A stretch of 64,000 nucleotides of DNA from Acanthochlamys bracteata. Taxonomy: Eukaryota; Streptophyta; Magnoliopsida; Pandanales; Velloziaceae. The notes below the pieces were generated by a model, which saw nothing but the letters and a program-made list of their open reading frames with translations, was not told the DNA's origin and ran no database searches. Each line of letters starts with the position of its first letter. The first letter of the stretch is position 1. The DNA lies in the NCBI GenBank assembly GCA_019914995.1, contig CM034132.1, positions 8,984,662-9,048,661 on the forward strand, read 5' to 3'. The position numbers and the translations under genes are program-made. Positions 48,301 to 59,370 of this stretch are shown here, piece by piece.

Positions 48301-50617
48301 AACAAATTCAAAACCCTAAATTCGAAACAGCCACATAATGGAACTAAATTTTGGGTTTAAAATATTGGGAAAGCTTTTTATAACAAAAATTAGAAATTAG
48401 TTCCTTTGTTGATACCAATGCAGAAAGCATGTTTGAGGTTCAGGCATGTGCAAATCGTTCATGTTGATTCTCCATGACAGCGGCTGCTCCAGCTGATCAG
48501 GTTCCTCCTCTCTTGCCGTCGTAGATGATGAAGACGGCAACAACTCTTGTGCTGCCGATTCATTTCCAATCTCTCCCATCACTCACTCTCAATCAACAAC
48601 AACCCACAAACAACAGTAATGAATTTAAAAAAGAAAACAACAAGAACAGAAGAGAAAGATCACAGAAATCGATTGCTGCAAGAGAGAGATTTTGATACGG
48701 AAGAACGAGTGTTTGTGTTTCTGTAGAGAAGAGTGAAAGAAAGGACGGCCGTTAAGATTCTGATCGAGCGAATTTGAAAACTAATATAAAATAATTATAA
48801 AAAGAAAATAGTAAAGAACAGGAGAGGAGAGAGAGAGAGGTTGTTTGGGATTGTTTATGAAAGCGTGTTTGTTGCCGAAAAAAATTAGTTTGATAAAATA
48901 TTGAAAAACAAATTTATATTTTGATTTAAAATATATATTATATAATTTATACCATACAATCTATTCATATTTTTTAAATTTAAAAACCAATTTTCAATAT
49001 TTAGAAATTTTTGAAAAACAAGAAATTTAAATTAGAAAAATTATACGTAAAAAGAATTTTTAGGTATATAATTTAGAACTATTTAAAAAAAAAAAAAATT
49101 ATACTTATAATTATTTCATAACTTATATTTTTATCTATATCTTTCAAAAAATTTAAAAACTTTTAAAATATCGTGTATAATTTTTTTAAAATTAAAAAAA
49201 AAGTTTATTTGAATTGATAAGTAATTTCGAACATGTCGAATTTGCATAGTTTATAAGCGAGGAATATAAAAGGCACGGCCTTCCCAAAATAAGTTTATGA
49301 AAACAAATTACAGAAAATAAGTTATTGAAGAAAATAAACTTTTATAAAACAACTACTATTTAAAAGTGATTTTTTTTAAAAATTGTTATTTCTAAATAAT
49401 GCAAACATGCTGCTGCTTGTTGGTTAAGGATTTGAATCAATGAATCCGGTCTCTGTTGTTGTCATTGATGTTGAATGTTAGGGTTGGAAATTAATGGGCC
49501 AAGCCCAATTAGATTCCATCGCGTTGTTTTTTAAAAGAACCTTTTCAATTTGTTCTTGCTGACAAATTATTTTATTCTTTGTTCGATTGTGAGAATGTTT
49601 TCTTTTGTTGGTCAAATAGGAATTAAGAGTGTGTTATTTGTCAGAAAATAAGTTGCTATAAAAAATAATTAAATAAATTATTATAAATAAAAAAAATAAA
49701 TTTCATTTTTATTATCTAAAAAGTTGACCTAAAACAATAATCTTTTGTATTTTTATATAATTAAAATTAGTTAAAAATATTTTTATAGAATGAAGTAAAT
49801 TATAAAAGTAAAAAAGTACACCTAATAAATGATTTTAGAACGTTTACTTAATTAATCAGCAGTTTAGTATCAGCTTAAGAATGTTTGGAAGAGTTAATCA
49901 TAAGAAAGTTAGTTTAAAAATTTTCTAAAGGTAAATTTTTATTTTTATTTAAAAATAAAAATTATTACTTTTGAAATCTAAAAATTTTAAATTTTAAATA
50001 TTAAAGAAATATTAGATATTTTTTGAATGAAAAGTATTTAATTAGCTGAGTAAAACGTCCACTAATTTATTCATGTATAATCGTGTACCAGCAGTGATCC
50101 TTCCAAAAATCAAATGTTCTACATTAAACTCAATTCATGGTGCTTTTAATAACGCCTTTTGAAAAAATAGTTTTAATACTTTAGTTCATATTTTTTAACA
50201 AATATTTTATAATCTTTATAAAAATTTATTATAAAAATTTATACAATAATATTTAAAGTAAAAATAAAATTTATTTAAAAATAATTAAAATACATATATT
50301 TACTTTAAAAATATTATTCAAATCATGAAATGACATCTATTTACAAATTCACAAAGTTAGACATCGGCGAATAAAACATAGCAATAATTGAAGACTTTAT
50401 CCTATTAAATGAGTTCGAAACTCCAAAAAAAAACAAAAGCGTACGTACCATGACGCCCGAGAAACACTCCAGAAAAAAAGGGATCATTTGGTCTCTCAGG
50501 TAACTGAAAATCATTCAAATTCAGCTTCCATGGATGCTCCGGCACCGTCACCGCATCAGAACTCTCTCCTTCTGTCGCCATCCTCCTCGGCGACAATAGC
50601 TCCATCTGGTAATCCAT
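45324..50617 (-). CDS. MTP10: Manganese-type cation diffusion facilitator, MTP9/MTP10-like
   Basis: Six exons on the minus strand keep frame throughout: 50449-50617, 47933-48045, 47484-47729, 46229-46309, 45812-46042, 45324-45665. The product is 393 residues, normal for Mn-CDF proteins. The N-terminus has [13 protein letters not shown]. Exon 2 has [11 protein letters not shown]. The membrane core has [20 protein letters not shown] (residues about 133-150) with the first DxxxD (D140, D144), then [11 protein letters not shown] and MATLGFQVI. Exon 5 has [16 protein letters not shown] with the second DxxxD (D248, D252). The C-terminal cytosolic domain includes [18 protein letters not shown] and [16 protein letters not shown]. 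The paired DxxxD motifs mark the Mn-transporting branch; it likely exports or sequesters Mn2+ by proton antiport at an internal membrane. The choice of first exon is open (see the entry at 48397). Confidence 0.92.
48397..48579 (-). pseudogene. Second exon-1-like sequence of the MTP gene, inside its first intron
   Basis: From an ATG at 48579 the frame reads [14 protein letters not shown], an acidic Ser-rich stretch, then [16 protein letters not shown], clearly homologous to [13 protein letters not shown] of the distal exon. The next donor-like site (CATTG|GTATC) leaves two bases, while exon 2 at 48045 needs one. Joining them in this frame gives a stop at once. In the alternative +1 frame the phase would fit. 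It may be the leftover first exon of a second, tandemly duplicated MTP copy, or an alternative first exon spoiled by an indel. Confidence 0.7.
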
Positions 50618-53600
50618 TTATATCCAAGTAAATTACAAAACGGAAAAGGCAAATCTCTGCACGACGATAGCTTAAATTTCATCTGTTGCCTGTATATATA
50701 TATAGCGGTGAGACGATGACAACGCTTGAAGTCGAAAGAATTTTATAAAAACAAGAATAGATGGTTGAAGAAGTTGGTAGAGCTAGATGAAATGTATAAC
50801 TAGATGATTTAAAATTTATTTTTTGGATTGCAAGTCTAAAGTTTTGCACCACGTACGAGTACGACTTTTGTGCATTTCATATTTTAGTTGAAAATGTAAA
50901 TCAAAACGGAGTATGTGTCTGATTATATTACGGCTTCTAAGTCTAAAGTTACATTTTGGTCGAAATATTATTAGAAACTACTTTAAATTTTATAAGTAAT
51001 ATCAGATATGTATTTAAATTTATTTTTCTATAATAAGTTTATAAAGATGAGTTTGAAGTTTGAAAATGAATTTAATATTAAGTTTGTATGTTTACTTTCT
51101 ATGAAAAATAAATTTAAAAGTACAATTTTAGTTTTAAATGTAAATTTTAAAAATTAGAATTTTTGAAGAAAAATTGAGTTTCTAATTTTTTGTAATTATT
51201 TTTTTAAAGTGAATTAAAAATAATTTTTTGATAAAACAAAGTTGCTTTTTTATTCTTTTCATTATAATTTATTTTTTAAAAAGTATTATATTTTTTATAA
51301 TTTATTGCTGGTCTTCGCGGGGAGTGCTTTCTAGGCCTCTATTTTTGTTTTTCCTTTCCAATTTGATCCTAATTATTTATGTATTTGCATCGGTTTCGAG
51401 CGTGTTCTTTTATGTTTGAAAATTGTTGAAAAAATATCGAAGTTGCTAATCGTGACAAAATTTTCATTTTTAATATATGAACAATTTTTATCTCTTTTTT
51501 ATTCTATATAGAATTTATCTAACTCATTTTTATTGTCAACAAAAATAATTTTATATAAACATATTCTAAAAATGAGTTATTGAAAAATAAAGTAAAGAAA
51601 GTAAAACATATTACTTTAAAGTTGACTTTTGGGTAAGAAAAGTCTATTCCAAAATAAAAAACATAGTTTATTACGTAAATTTTAGTTATATTTTTTTCAA
51701 TCTGCAAATAAATTATATACAAATTTATAAAAAATTTATTTAGAAATATAAATAAAAATTGCTTTACAAAAATGCAATCGACGCCCTCGCTCTTTGGGCG
51801 TGTTCGCTGACACTCAAAATTTTACTTTTTTAAATTCATTTTTAATATATATTACATACAAAAATTAATATAATTTTTTTATTAATAATTTTTAAAAATT
51901 CAATTTTAAAACTTACTATAAATATTATAATTAATATAAAATTTATTTTTTATTAAATATTTTAATTATTAATTTTTTTTTTTAAATTTACCATCTAAAA
52001 ATTCCACTTTATCTGTAAAGTAAATACGCCTTAAACAAAAACAATATCCAATAGGTAGTGATAATTTAGCACCCGTTCGTAGTGCTTCCACTGTAGATAC
52101 CGCTGCCCGAAGACGAATGAATTTGGCGTCATTTGTTCCCTCGTCAAAAAAACTATCTTATGACATTGTTCAAAAGAGTGTTCCGAGAAGCTCTTCAACT
52201 TTCGTTAGCATGCAGAGAACAATTTTAAGTAAATATACAATAAATTTTTTATAAATTATCTTTTAAAAATATTTTAATTATTTAATATAAATAATAAAAA
52301 TAAATATGGTAAAATTTTATAACATACAATCTTTTTGTATTTTTTTAAGTTTTAACTAAAATTTTATAAAATATCTTTAAATTTTATAAAATTATAAAGT
52401 AAGAAGTTGAAATCAAAGAATCTCTACATAAACTGTAAAATGTGCCGCGATCAATTGGGAATAAAAAAAATCCATTGTTAGAAACTTTATGTCCGTAGCT
52501 TTCAATATTAAGAACGTATTTCAAATATCTGCTATTAAATTTTTCATAAGTAATAAATACAAAAATATATAATTTTTTAAAAATAAATTGAAAGTAGAGT
52601 TTATTTGTTTATTTTAATTATTTTTGAAATAAATTAAAAATTAAAAGATAAAACTATATTAAAAAATATACAAGTAAAATAATTAAATTAAAATTTCGTA
52701 TGTAAAATTAAAATTTTTATTTTTTCATATAAATAAAATATATAAACTTTTTAAATTTTAATTTTGATAAAAATAATTAAAATTCAGACGATTGAAATAC
52801 GTCCTAAATACTTACGTTAATTCTATATATTTTCATTCAACACAAAATTTCAAGTCAAATTCTGTCTTTTAAGTTAAATAAAAAATCAGATTTCTAATTT
52901 AAAACTAATTAATTATTAAAAATTAAATACATGTTTTTATATAATAACATAAGATCATGCTATTATATAACGATTTTTTGGGCAATTTGATATTTTCTTT
53001 ATAGAATAGAAATTGTCTCGTGAAAATTGGATCCTTTTTAGGGGACAGAGAATCTTCCATGAACACTGTTACGCTGGATTTGTTTCTCGAAATAGAATCC
53101 TCTTTACAGAAGGAAATTTTTTGACAAAGTTGGTTGTGATATTGCATTAGAATCCGGAATTATAACGTAAAATCAATCGATTATAGGAAGAAGATATTTC
53201 GAATCTTATATAATAACGTAAAATTATATTATTATCTGATGGAGTTATTATTTAATAACTTAACAATCTCCAATGTCAACTATCTTAACTTCATCTTGCA
53301 ATCTCCATGTTCTGATGACGGAATTCTTCACCAGAGACTTGTTCCAAAAATGTGTCTGTGCAAAATTTTAGATTTATTATTATAAATTTTAATTTTAAAA
53401 AAAAAATTTTCGTTCAAATAAACATGCTCTAATGGCATAACCTTGGAATCGATCCTCCGCAGCCGCAACCAAATTGCTCCACTACTTTTTCAAATTAATG
53501 GATAAGAATTCAGAGGCAGGATTCCTCCTGCTTCACCGTCCACAACTCAAACCAGTGAATGCAAATGAAAGCAACACAGTTTGTGGAACAAGTCCTACTG

Positions 53601-54867
53601 CTACTATCAGGCGTTATTTTAAAATTTATAATTTATAAAAATATTTATATCATAAAATATTATTATTATTTTAAATAATAAAACTTATTCTGAAAAAAAT
53701 AAGCGTATCTTTTATTTTAAAGATATTCTATTTTATCAAATACTTTCAAATATTTTCTACATTTTGACGTTGATGGGTTAGAATCCATGGTTTATGAATT
53801 TTTGGAAACGTTAGAAAGTGATTTTAAGATATTTTTTTTTAAATAGAAAATATTTTATATTTTAAAAATAAGTTTTACTTTTTTATTAAAATAATAATAA
53901 TAAGTAATAAAAAATTTTAAAATATAAATTTTTTATATTTTTTAAATAATCTTTTAGATACTAATAAAAAATATTTAAAAATTTAAAATAAAAATTTAAA
54001 AATTACTTTCATATAACTAAAAACTTATCAAACCAGCAAGGCAACAACCAATAATTATATATGTGAAAATTTATTCTGTAATTGAAATATAAGAAATAGA
54101 AGTTACTAGAGAATAGTGAAAAATATCTTTATACGTTGTGGTCCGATACTACGGGAAGAAATTTTATTGATGTGTACACTAACTCGTCCGTAGTGATTAA
54201 TAGAGGTAAGGTTATGGACAAAGAAAACAAATTATGGCTAGCTTTTTTGCCCATACCTTTGCTAGCATCTTGTCTATTGTTAATTGCTACAATAATTATA
54301 GACTTATTTATTATTAAAATAACTTTAGAAATAATTTGTTTTACTAATAAATTTTTATGTTTACTTTTTTTTTTTATGGACGACGTCTCCTACCACTAAA
54401 CGATATATTCTAAATGCAAGAAACTCCAATTCCTCTTGTAAATTTTAATTTTTGTTTTAAAATTTAAAATTTGAATGTCAAACTTTGGACGAAAAATATT
54501 GAATTTTATATTTCTTTTACTTCAAAATTAAATTAAAAGTGGGTTTTTTTAATTAACAAAAGTGAGTTTATGTTTGAAGTAAATAACTTTATAATTAAAA
54601 TACTCCCTACTAAGTTAACCTAAGTATGATAAGTTACTAATTCTTCTAAACGGTTGCAAAAAATTCAAGTTGCATCTACCAATATTTTGCTTCTTGGTAA
54701 TTAATCTACGACACTTGCCTGGCTAGAAGAAAAAAATAAAAAAAAATCTTCCAATCATCCAACTAAGTTACCTATAACACAAATAATATCACACACAATT
54801 AATTATATTGTCAAAACTCTGAGAGCCAAATAAGCTCTCCACCACCATCACTCATTATGTTGATGAA
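50618..54867. other. Intergenic DNA
   Basis: The first few hundred bases should hold the MTP promoter. A Tourist-like MITE lies at 52512-52804 and more MITE-like AT-rich sequence at about 50940-51230. Open frames at 51228-51419, 52923-53147 and 54136-54399 show no recognisable features. Confidence 0.45.
52512..52804. mobile_element. Tourist-like MITE (TAA target duplication)
   Basis: A 293-bp element flanked by TAA at 52509-52511 and 52805-52807. Terminal inverted repeats: GAACGTATTTCAAATATCTG, against GGACGTATTTCAATCGTCTG read inward from the right. Confidence 0.72.
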
Positions 54868-55017
54868 GATAAGATAACTATTATTGCGACACGTGGACGA
54901 TCGGCGATAAAGATGTAATCTTCACAAACCCTTCGTTTGCGGTTGTTCATCAATCCAACGGCTATCGACCACACGATTCACTGCGAAGGCGATAAGGGCT
55001 ACAAGTTTTTATAAAAG
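54868..55017 (+). promoter_or_regulatory. RbcS light-responsive promoter: I-boxes, G-box, TATA box
   Basis: An I-box pair GATAAGATAA (54868-54877), a G-box CACGTG (54890-54895), a GATAAAG (54906-54912), another I-box GATAAGG (54991-54997), and a TATA box TTATAAAAG (55009-55017). The I-box/G-box pair in this close order is the conserved light-responsive module of dicot RbcS promoters, bound by MYB-like and bZIP/bHLH factors. The TATA box is about 120 bases before the ATG. Confidence 0.8.
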
Positions 55018-55135
55018 GGGCACCAGCAATGTTGCGCAAAATCCTCAAGCACTGAACAACACAACTTTAAGTGTAATTCTCTAGTAAATAGCTTCGTATA
55101 AACTTCAGTAGAGTACAGGGAGGGAAGGAATAACA

Positions 55136-55920
55136 ATGGCCTCCTCTGTCATGACCTCTGCTGCCGCACTAGCTCGCACCACGCCTGCTCAATCGAGCAT
55201 GGTCGCACCCTTCACCGGTCTGAAATCTGCCGGCTCTTTCCCAGTCACCCGTAAGAGCAACAGCGACTTCTCGAAGCTCCCTAGCAATGGTGGCAGGGTT
55301 CAGTGCATGAAGGTACGTGCGTACTTCAAAATTAATTAAGCTGATAGAACGAGGATCTATATCTATATATATATCCTTAATAGTTTCCAAATTAATGTGA
55401 AGGTGTGGCCGATTGAGGGGAAGAAGAAGTTCGAGACCCTCTCCTACCTCCCTGACCTTGACCAGGACGCTTTGATCAAGCAGATCGAGTACCTCCTCCG
55501 CTCGAAGTGGGTTCCTTGCATTGAATTCTGCAAGGTGCGTTCAAAATCTTTAAGCAGATAGCTGCTAGACAACAGCTTGATTATATTGTTTATTGTATAT
55601 GTTCTAACTAAGGTGAGGTACGTATTTTTAAAAAATGGACGCAGGTTGGATTCGTGTACCGTGAGAACCACAGGTCCCCAGGGTACTACGACGGACGCTA
55701 CTGGACAATGTGGAAGCTGCCTATGTTCGGATGCACCGACGCAACACAGGTCGTGAGAGAGTTGGAGGAATGCAAGAAGGAGTACCCTGACGCCTTCTCC
55801 CGGATCATCGGATTCGACAACGTCCGTCAGGTGCAGTGCATCAGTTTCATCGCCTACAAGCCCCCGAGCCACACTGCATCGGAATCAGCGTCGGCAAGCC
55901 CACGCAGTGTGACTGTATAG
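55136..55920 (+). CDS. RBCS: RuBisCO small subunit precursor (RbcS)
   Basis: Three exons, 55136-55312, 55403-55534 and 55645-55920, joined in phase 0 at GT/AG sites, give 194 residues. The transit peptide ([15 protein letters not shown]…) is Ser/Thr/Ala-rich and ends at GGRVQC; the mature chain begins [20 protein letters not shown]. Conserved blocks follow: SKWVPCIEF, then after the splice [20 protein letters not shown] and [13 protein letters not shown], then [12 protein letters not shown] and [12 protein letters not shown]. The mature protein is imported into chloroplasts and caps the L8S8 RuBisCO. Dicot small subunits normally stop a residue or two after KPP/KP-x-Y; here the frame runs on for 15 more residues ([16 protein letters not shown]). 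Stem and active-site-contacting residues look intact. Two introns are a common dicot pattern. Confidence 0.96.
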
Positions 55921-58299
55921 CCTGCGAATCTCTTGCAAGACCACCTGAAAGACTGTTCTTATATTAGTGCACTTACTAATAATCTCGCACGCAACGCAAC
56001 GCAGAGATCGATCCGTCGACGTACGTCTCTGAATCGTTTGCTTTCAAATTTGGGAATTTGCTTTTGTTGGGTTTTTCTTTCGTGTTTTTGTGATTCAAGT
56101 CTCTCTGTTATATTTCTGAAGCTACAATAACAATGGAGGAAAGGTCATGGTATATACGTGTCTCCGGCTATATATAATGGTGTAAACATCTTTGTTTGAA
56201 CTCTATGGAGATCTTGTTGAAGTTCTTAAATTTGTGCTTCTTTCATAAGCTGGAAACAAATTATCCAACCAAAATTTTCTAATTTCTGCAAGTCATATAG
56301 CACTTGGGTATAAGCGAAACAGCATTCACTCTTCAAAATTCAAATGAGAGTTTGGTTTTCAGTGTTACAAGAAAAAAATAACACTTCGGTGAAGTCTGCT
56401 CTGGAAAAAGATATATTATTTAACAAGTATAAGGTGATGTTTGTAACTAATATTTAAAAAAACAATTTTTAAACCAAAAATATTTATATTTTTTTTGAGA
56501 AACGAATTTTTTATCTAAAAAATAGTAAAATAATTAATAATAAATTTTTATAATATAAAATTATTTTATACTTTTAAATTATAAAATTATTTTTATAGAA
56601 TAATACTAAATATTTATTGAAAATATAAAATAAGAAATTAGAATGAAAAGAAATAAAAAATCAAAGATATGCCCATAGTTAAAAACATATGCCGTTTGAA
56701 TGCAGTAAGATTATGAGTCTGAAGCTACATCTGACCATTACATCTTTACTATACCATTCAGTTCTTAAAATTATATTAATCAATTTCTATAATTATTTCT
56801 GGCTTTTATACGGTTTGGCCAAATTTTCGAACTCAACTGTGTAAATTAGAAAAATATAGCTAAGGAATAATATCGCAACTCTTCCACGAAATGCATGAGA
56901 AATGCACAAAAGCTGATCATGTACTCTATGCAACGAAGACCAATCAGGGGAGAACACCCAAAATATTTGGAATTCATTTTCCCTTTGTTTGTTGTTTTGG
57001 AGAAATCTATGCAGAAACTTTTTTTTCTTTAGCACTATGCATAGCAAAGTTTATTTTGCTTAGTTCATAGTTCCCATATGCAGAGAGTCCTTCTAATCAC
57101 CTTAAGAGCGCATTTTGCTGTACTTTTTCAAAAATTATTTTTCAAATTTTCAAAGTTACATTTCAAATAAATTTTAAAAAATTTTATTTAAAATTTTAGA
57201 AAATATAAAAATATTCTACGTCATTAGATTTTATTATTTTTTATTATTTTTTAAATAAAAAATAGATAAGCTATTTTTTTAAATAAAATACAAATATTTT
57301 TTATTTTAGAAAGGTATTTTGTATAAATACTTTTAAATGCTCACTAAATTGGCCGTATCTATACGATGCATTATTTCTACACTATGCTAATAATTGAAAA
57401 TTGACCTCTTAGCTCTTGTTTGAACTTTGTAGTGTAACAAATACGTACCAAAAAAATTTCTGGTGCATGATAGGGTGAAATATTAAGGGCGTGTTTTCGT
57501 AACTGAGTTTCGTGAAAGTGAAAAGTAAAAAGTAGAGTTCAGCATTTGTGTTTCAATAGTTTTTAAAAATGTGTTGAAAATTGAAAGATATAATTATATT
57601 GGAAAGTGTGCAAATAAAAAAGTTAGAACTGAAATTCCATATATAAAAATAAAGTTCTGAGTTTATTATGTAATTAAAATATATGAAATACTCGGAACTC
57701 AAAATCTGACGGAAGAAAGTGAAGTTACAGATATTTGAAACACGCCTTAAAATTTTCCACCCTGAAGTCCAACATTTTAACGGCCCAACCGTAATGGGCC
57801 TTCAAACCTAAGCTGCTAAATGGCAATGGTATTCATATCGGCCTCCAATGACTTCGTCTTAAATTTAACGGGCCGGATCATGGTTATTGGCTTTTAATGT
57901 ATTTTGTGGAGTTCTTATATCTGATGATAATTTTTTAGCAATTATTTTATATTTTTAATAAAAATTTTCTATTAAGTTACAGAATTTATTTCAAACTTAA
58001 AAAATATAACAAAATCCACATAATAAAATTTTTATTATAATTTATTTATATATTTTTTAAATTAAAATAATATAATTCATTTATTAAAAGAAAATAAAAA
58101 TTTAAAACTTTTATTTATAAGCCGTCTAAATAACCCTAACAACGGTCTGGATTCAAATGGTTTCATTCTCGTATCGTGCCTGAAATTTCATGTTTGCGTA
58201 TGTTCTTTTGCAACCGAAAAATTTTTCGTCAAAAGAATTAGTTTGGAATAACTTTCTCTATCTTTATAATAACTTATTTTGTCTAACACTTCTTCAGAA
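55921..58299. other. RbcS 3' UTR and intergenic DNA
   Basis: The 3' UTR probably covers the first 250-300 bases. Beyond it, MITE-like AT-rich sequence lies at about 56430-56640 and 57110-57340, and a Tourist-like MITE at 57487-57747. No gene is recognised. Confidence 0.45.
57487..57747. mobile_element. Tourist-like MITE (TAA target duplication)
   Basis: A 261-bp element flanked by TAA at 57484-57486 and 57748-57750. Ends: GGGCGTGTTTTCGTAACTGA on the left, AGGCGTGTTTCAAATATC read inward from the right. Confidence 0.7.
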
Positions 58300-58847
58300 T
58301 AGAGGTGGCAAAAATCGACCCGATCCGAAAACCCGACCCAAAAAGGTCGGGTTCGGGTCAAGCTTAGACGGGTTTAGGTCGACCAAAAAAATGATCCGAA
58401 AATTTAAACGGTTTCGGGTCGGATTCAGGTCGATCAAAAAATAATCCGTTTAACTATTTATATAGTATATATTACTTAAAAATTAGAAAAAAAATAGCAA
58501 AAAATTTGAATTTAATTTGTATATATATATTTTTAATTTATCTTAATTTTAACTAATTTTTATTTAATTTATAAATTTGTCAAAAATAATATTTTTTTGT
58601 TTTTAAATACATCATAATTAATAATTTTGATATATTATTATTAAAAATTAATATTTATAATTTTTATTTAATAATTTAATTATTAAATGTGTCGATCCGA
58701 GTTTGACCTGGTTATAAATAGGTTGGGTTAGGGTTGACAATTTTGACCCATATAAATAAACGAGTCGAGTTAGGGTTGAATATTTTTTATCTAGTTATTA
58801 TATGGGTCGATCCGGAACCGACCCATGAACCCATATTGCCACCCCTA
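58300..58847. mobile_element. Non-autonomous hAT MITE, 548 bp
   Basis: Terminal inverted repeats TAGAGGTGGCAA and, read inward from the right, TAGGGGTGGCAA match the classic hAT end. Flanks are CTTCAGAA (58292-58299) and TTTCAGAA (58848-58855), an 8-bp target duplication with one difference. Both ends carry GGGTCGG/CCGACCC subterminal motifs. No transposase frame is present. Confidence 0.88.
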
Positions 58848-58974
58848 TTTCAGAAAGAAAACGATTTTGGGAAAGAAAATAGAAAACCACAGAGTGAAGA
58901 CAATTACACTTCAGCTCTATTGTTACTACGGTTTTCTAAAAAGTTATTTATGTTAAAAGATATCTCTTGTATTC

Positions 58975-59002
58975 AATAATAATAATAATAATAATAATAA
59001 AT
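58975..59002. repeat. (AAT)n microsatellite
   Basis: About nine AAT units, starting 128 bases after the hAT MITE. Confidence 0.9.
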
Positions 59003-59110
59003 TTATAAATATGATTATTTTGATATTTGCTCACACAACTGCTGACTTGAAAGTTTTAACTCGTCCTAAGAGGAAATCTTAACAAGTAGCTGATTGGTTA
59101 GTTTCTATTT

Positions 59111-59370
59111 GAACGTGTTTCAAACGTTCGTAATTTTATTTTTTTTTAATCAGATTTTGAGTTCCAAATAGTTTATATATTTTTATATACGGAACTTCAG
59201 TTTTAATTTTTTTATTTGCACATTTTTTAATATAATTATATTTTTTCAACACACTTTAAAAAATAATTAAAATATAAATACTGAACTCTACTTCCACTTT
59301 ATTTTTTAAAAAGTGTTATTTTTTACTCTTTACTTTCACGAAACTCAATTACGGATATTTAAAAAATGCC
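59111..59370. mobile_element. Tourist-like MITE, target duplication not clear
   Basis: The ends GAACGTGTTTCAAACGTTCG and, read inward, GGCATTTTTTAAATATCCG are related to the other Tourist-like copies. TAA follows the right end, but the left flank is TTT. Confidence 0.5.

Noticed and set aside
54136..54399. 87-codon frame upstream of RbcS
   Set aside because: It does not begin with ATG in a good context, is mostly Ile/Leu/Phe from AT-rich DNA, and resembles nothing.
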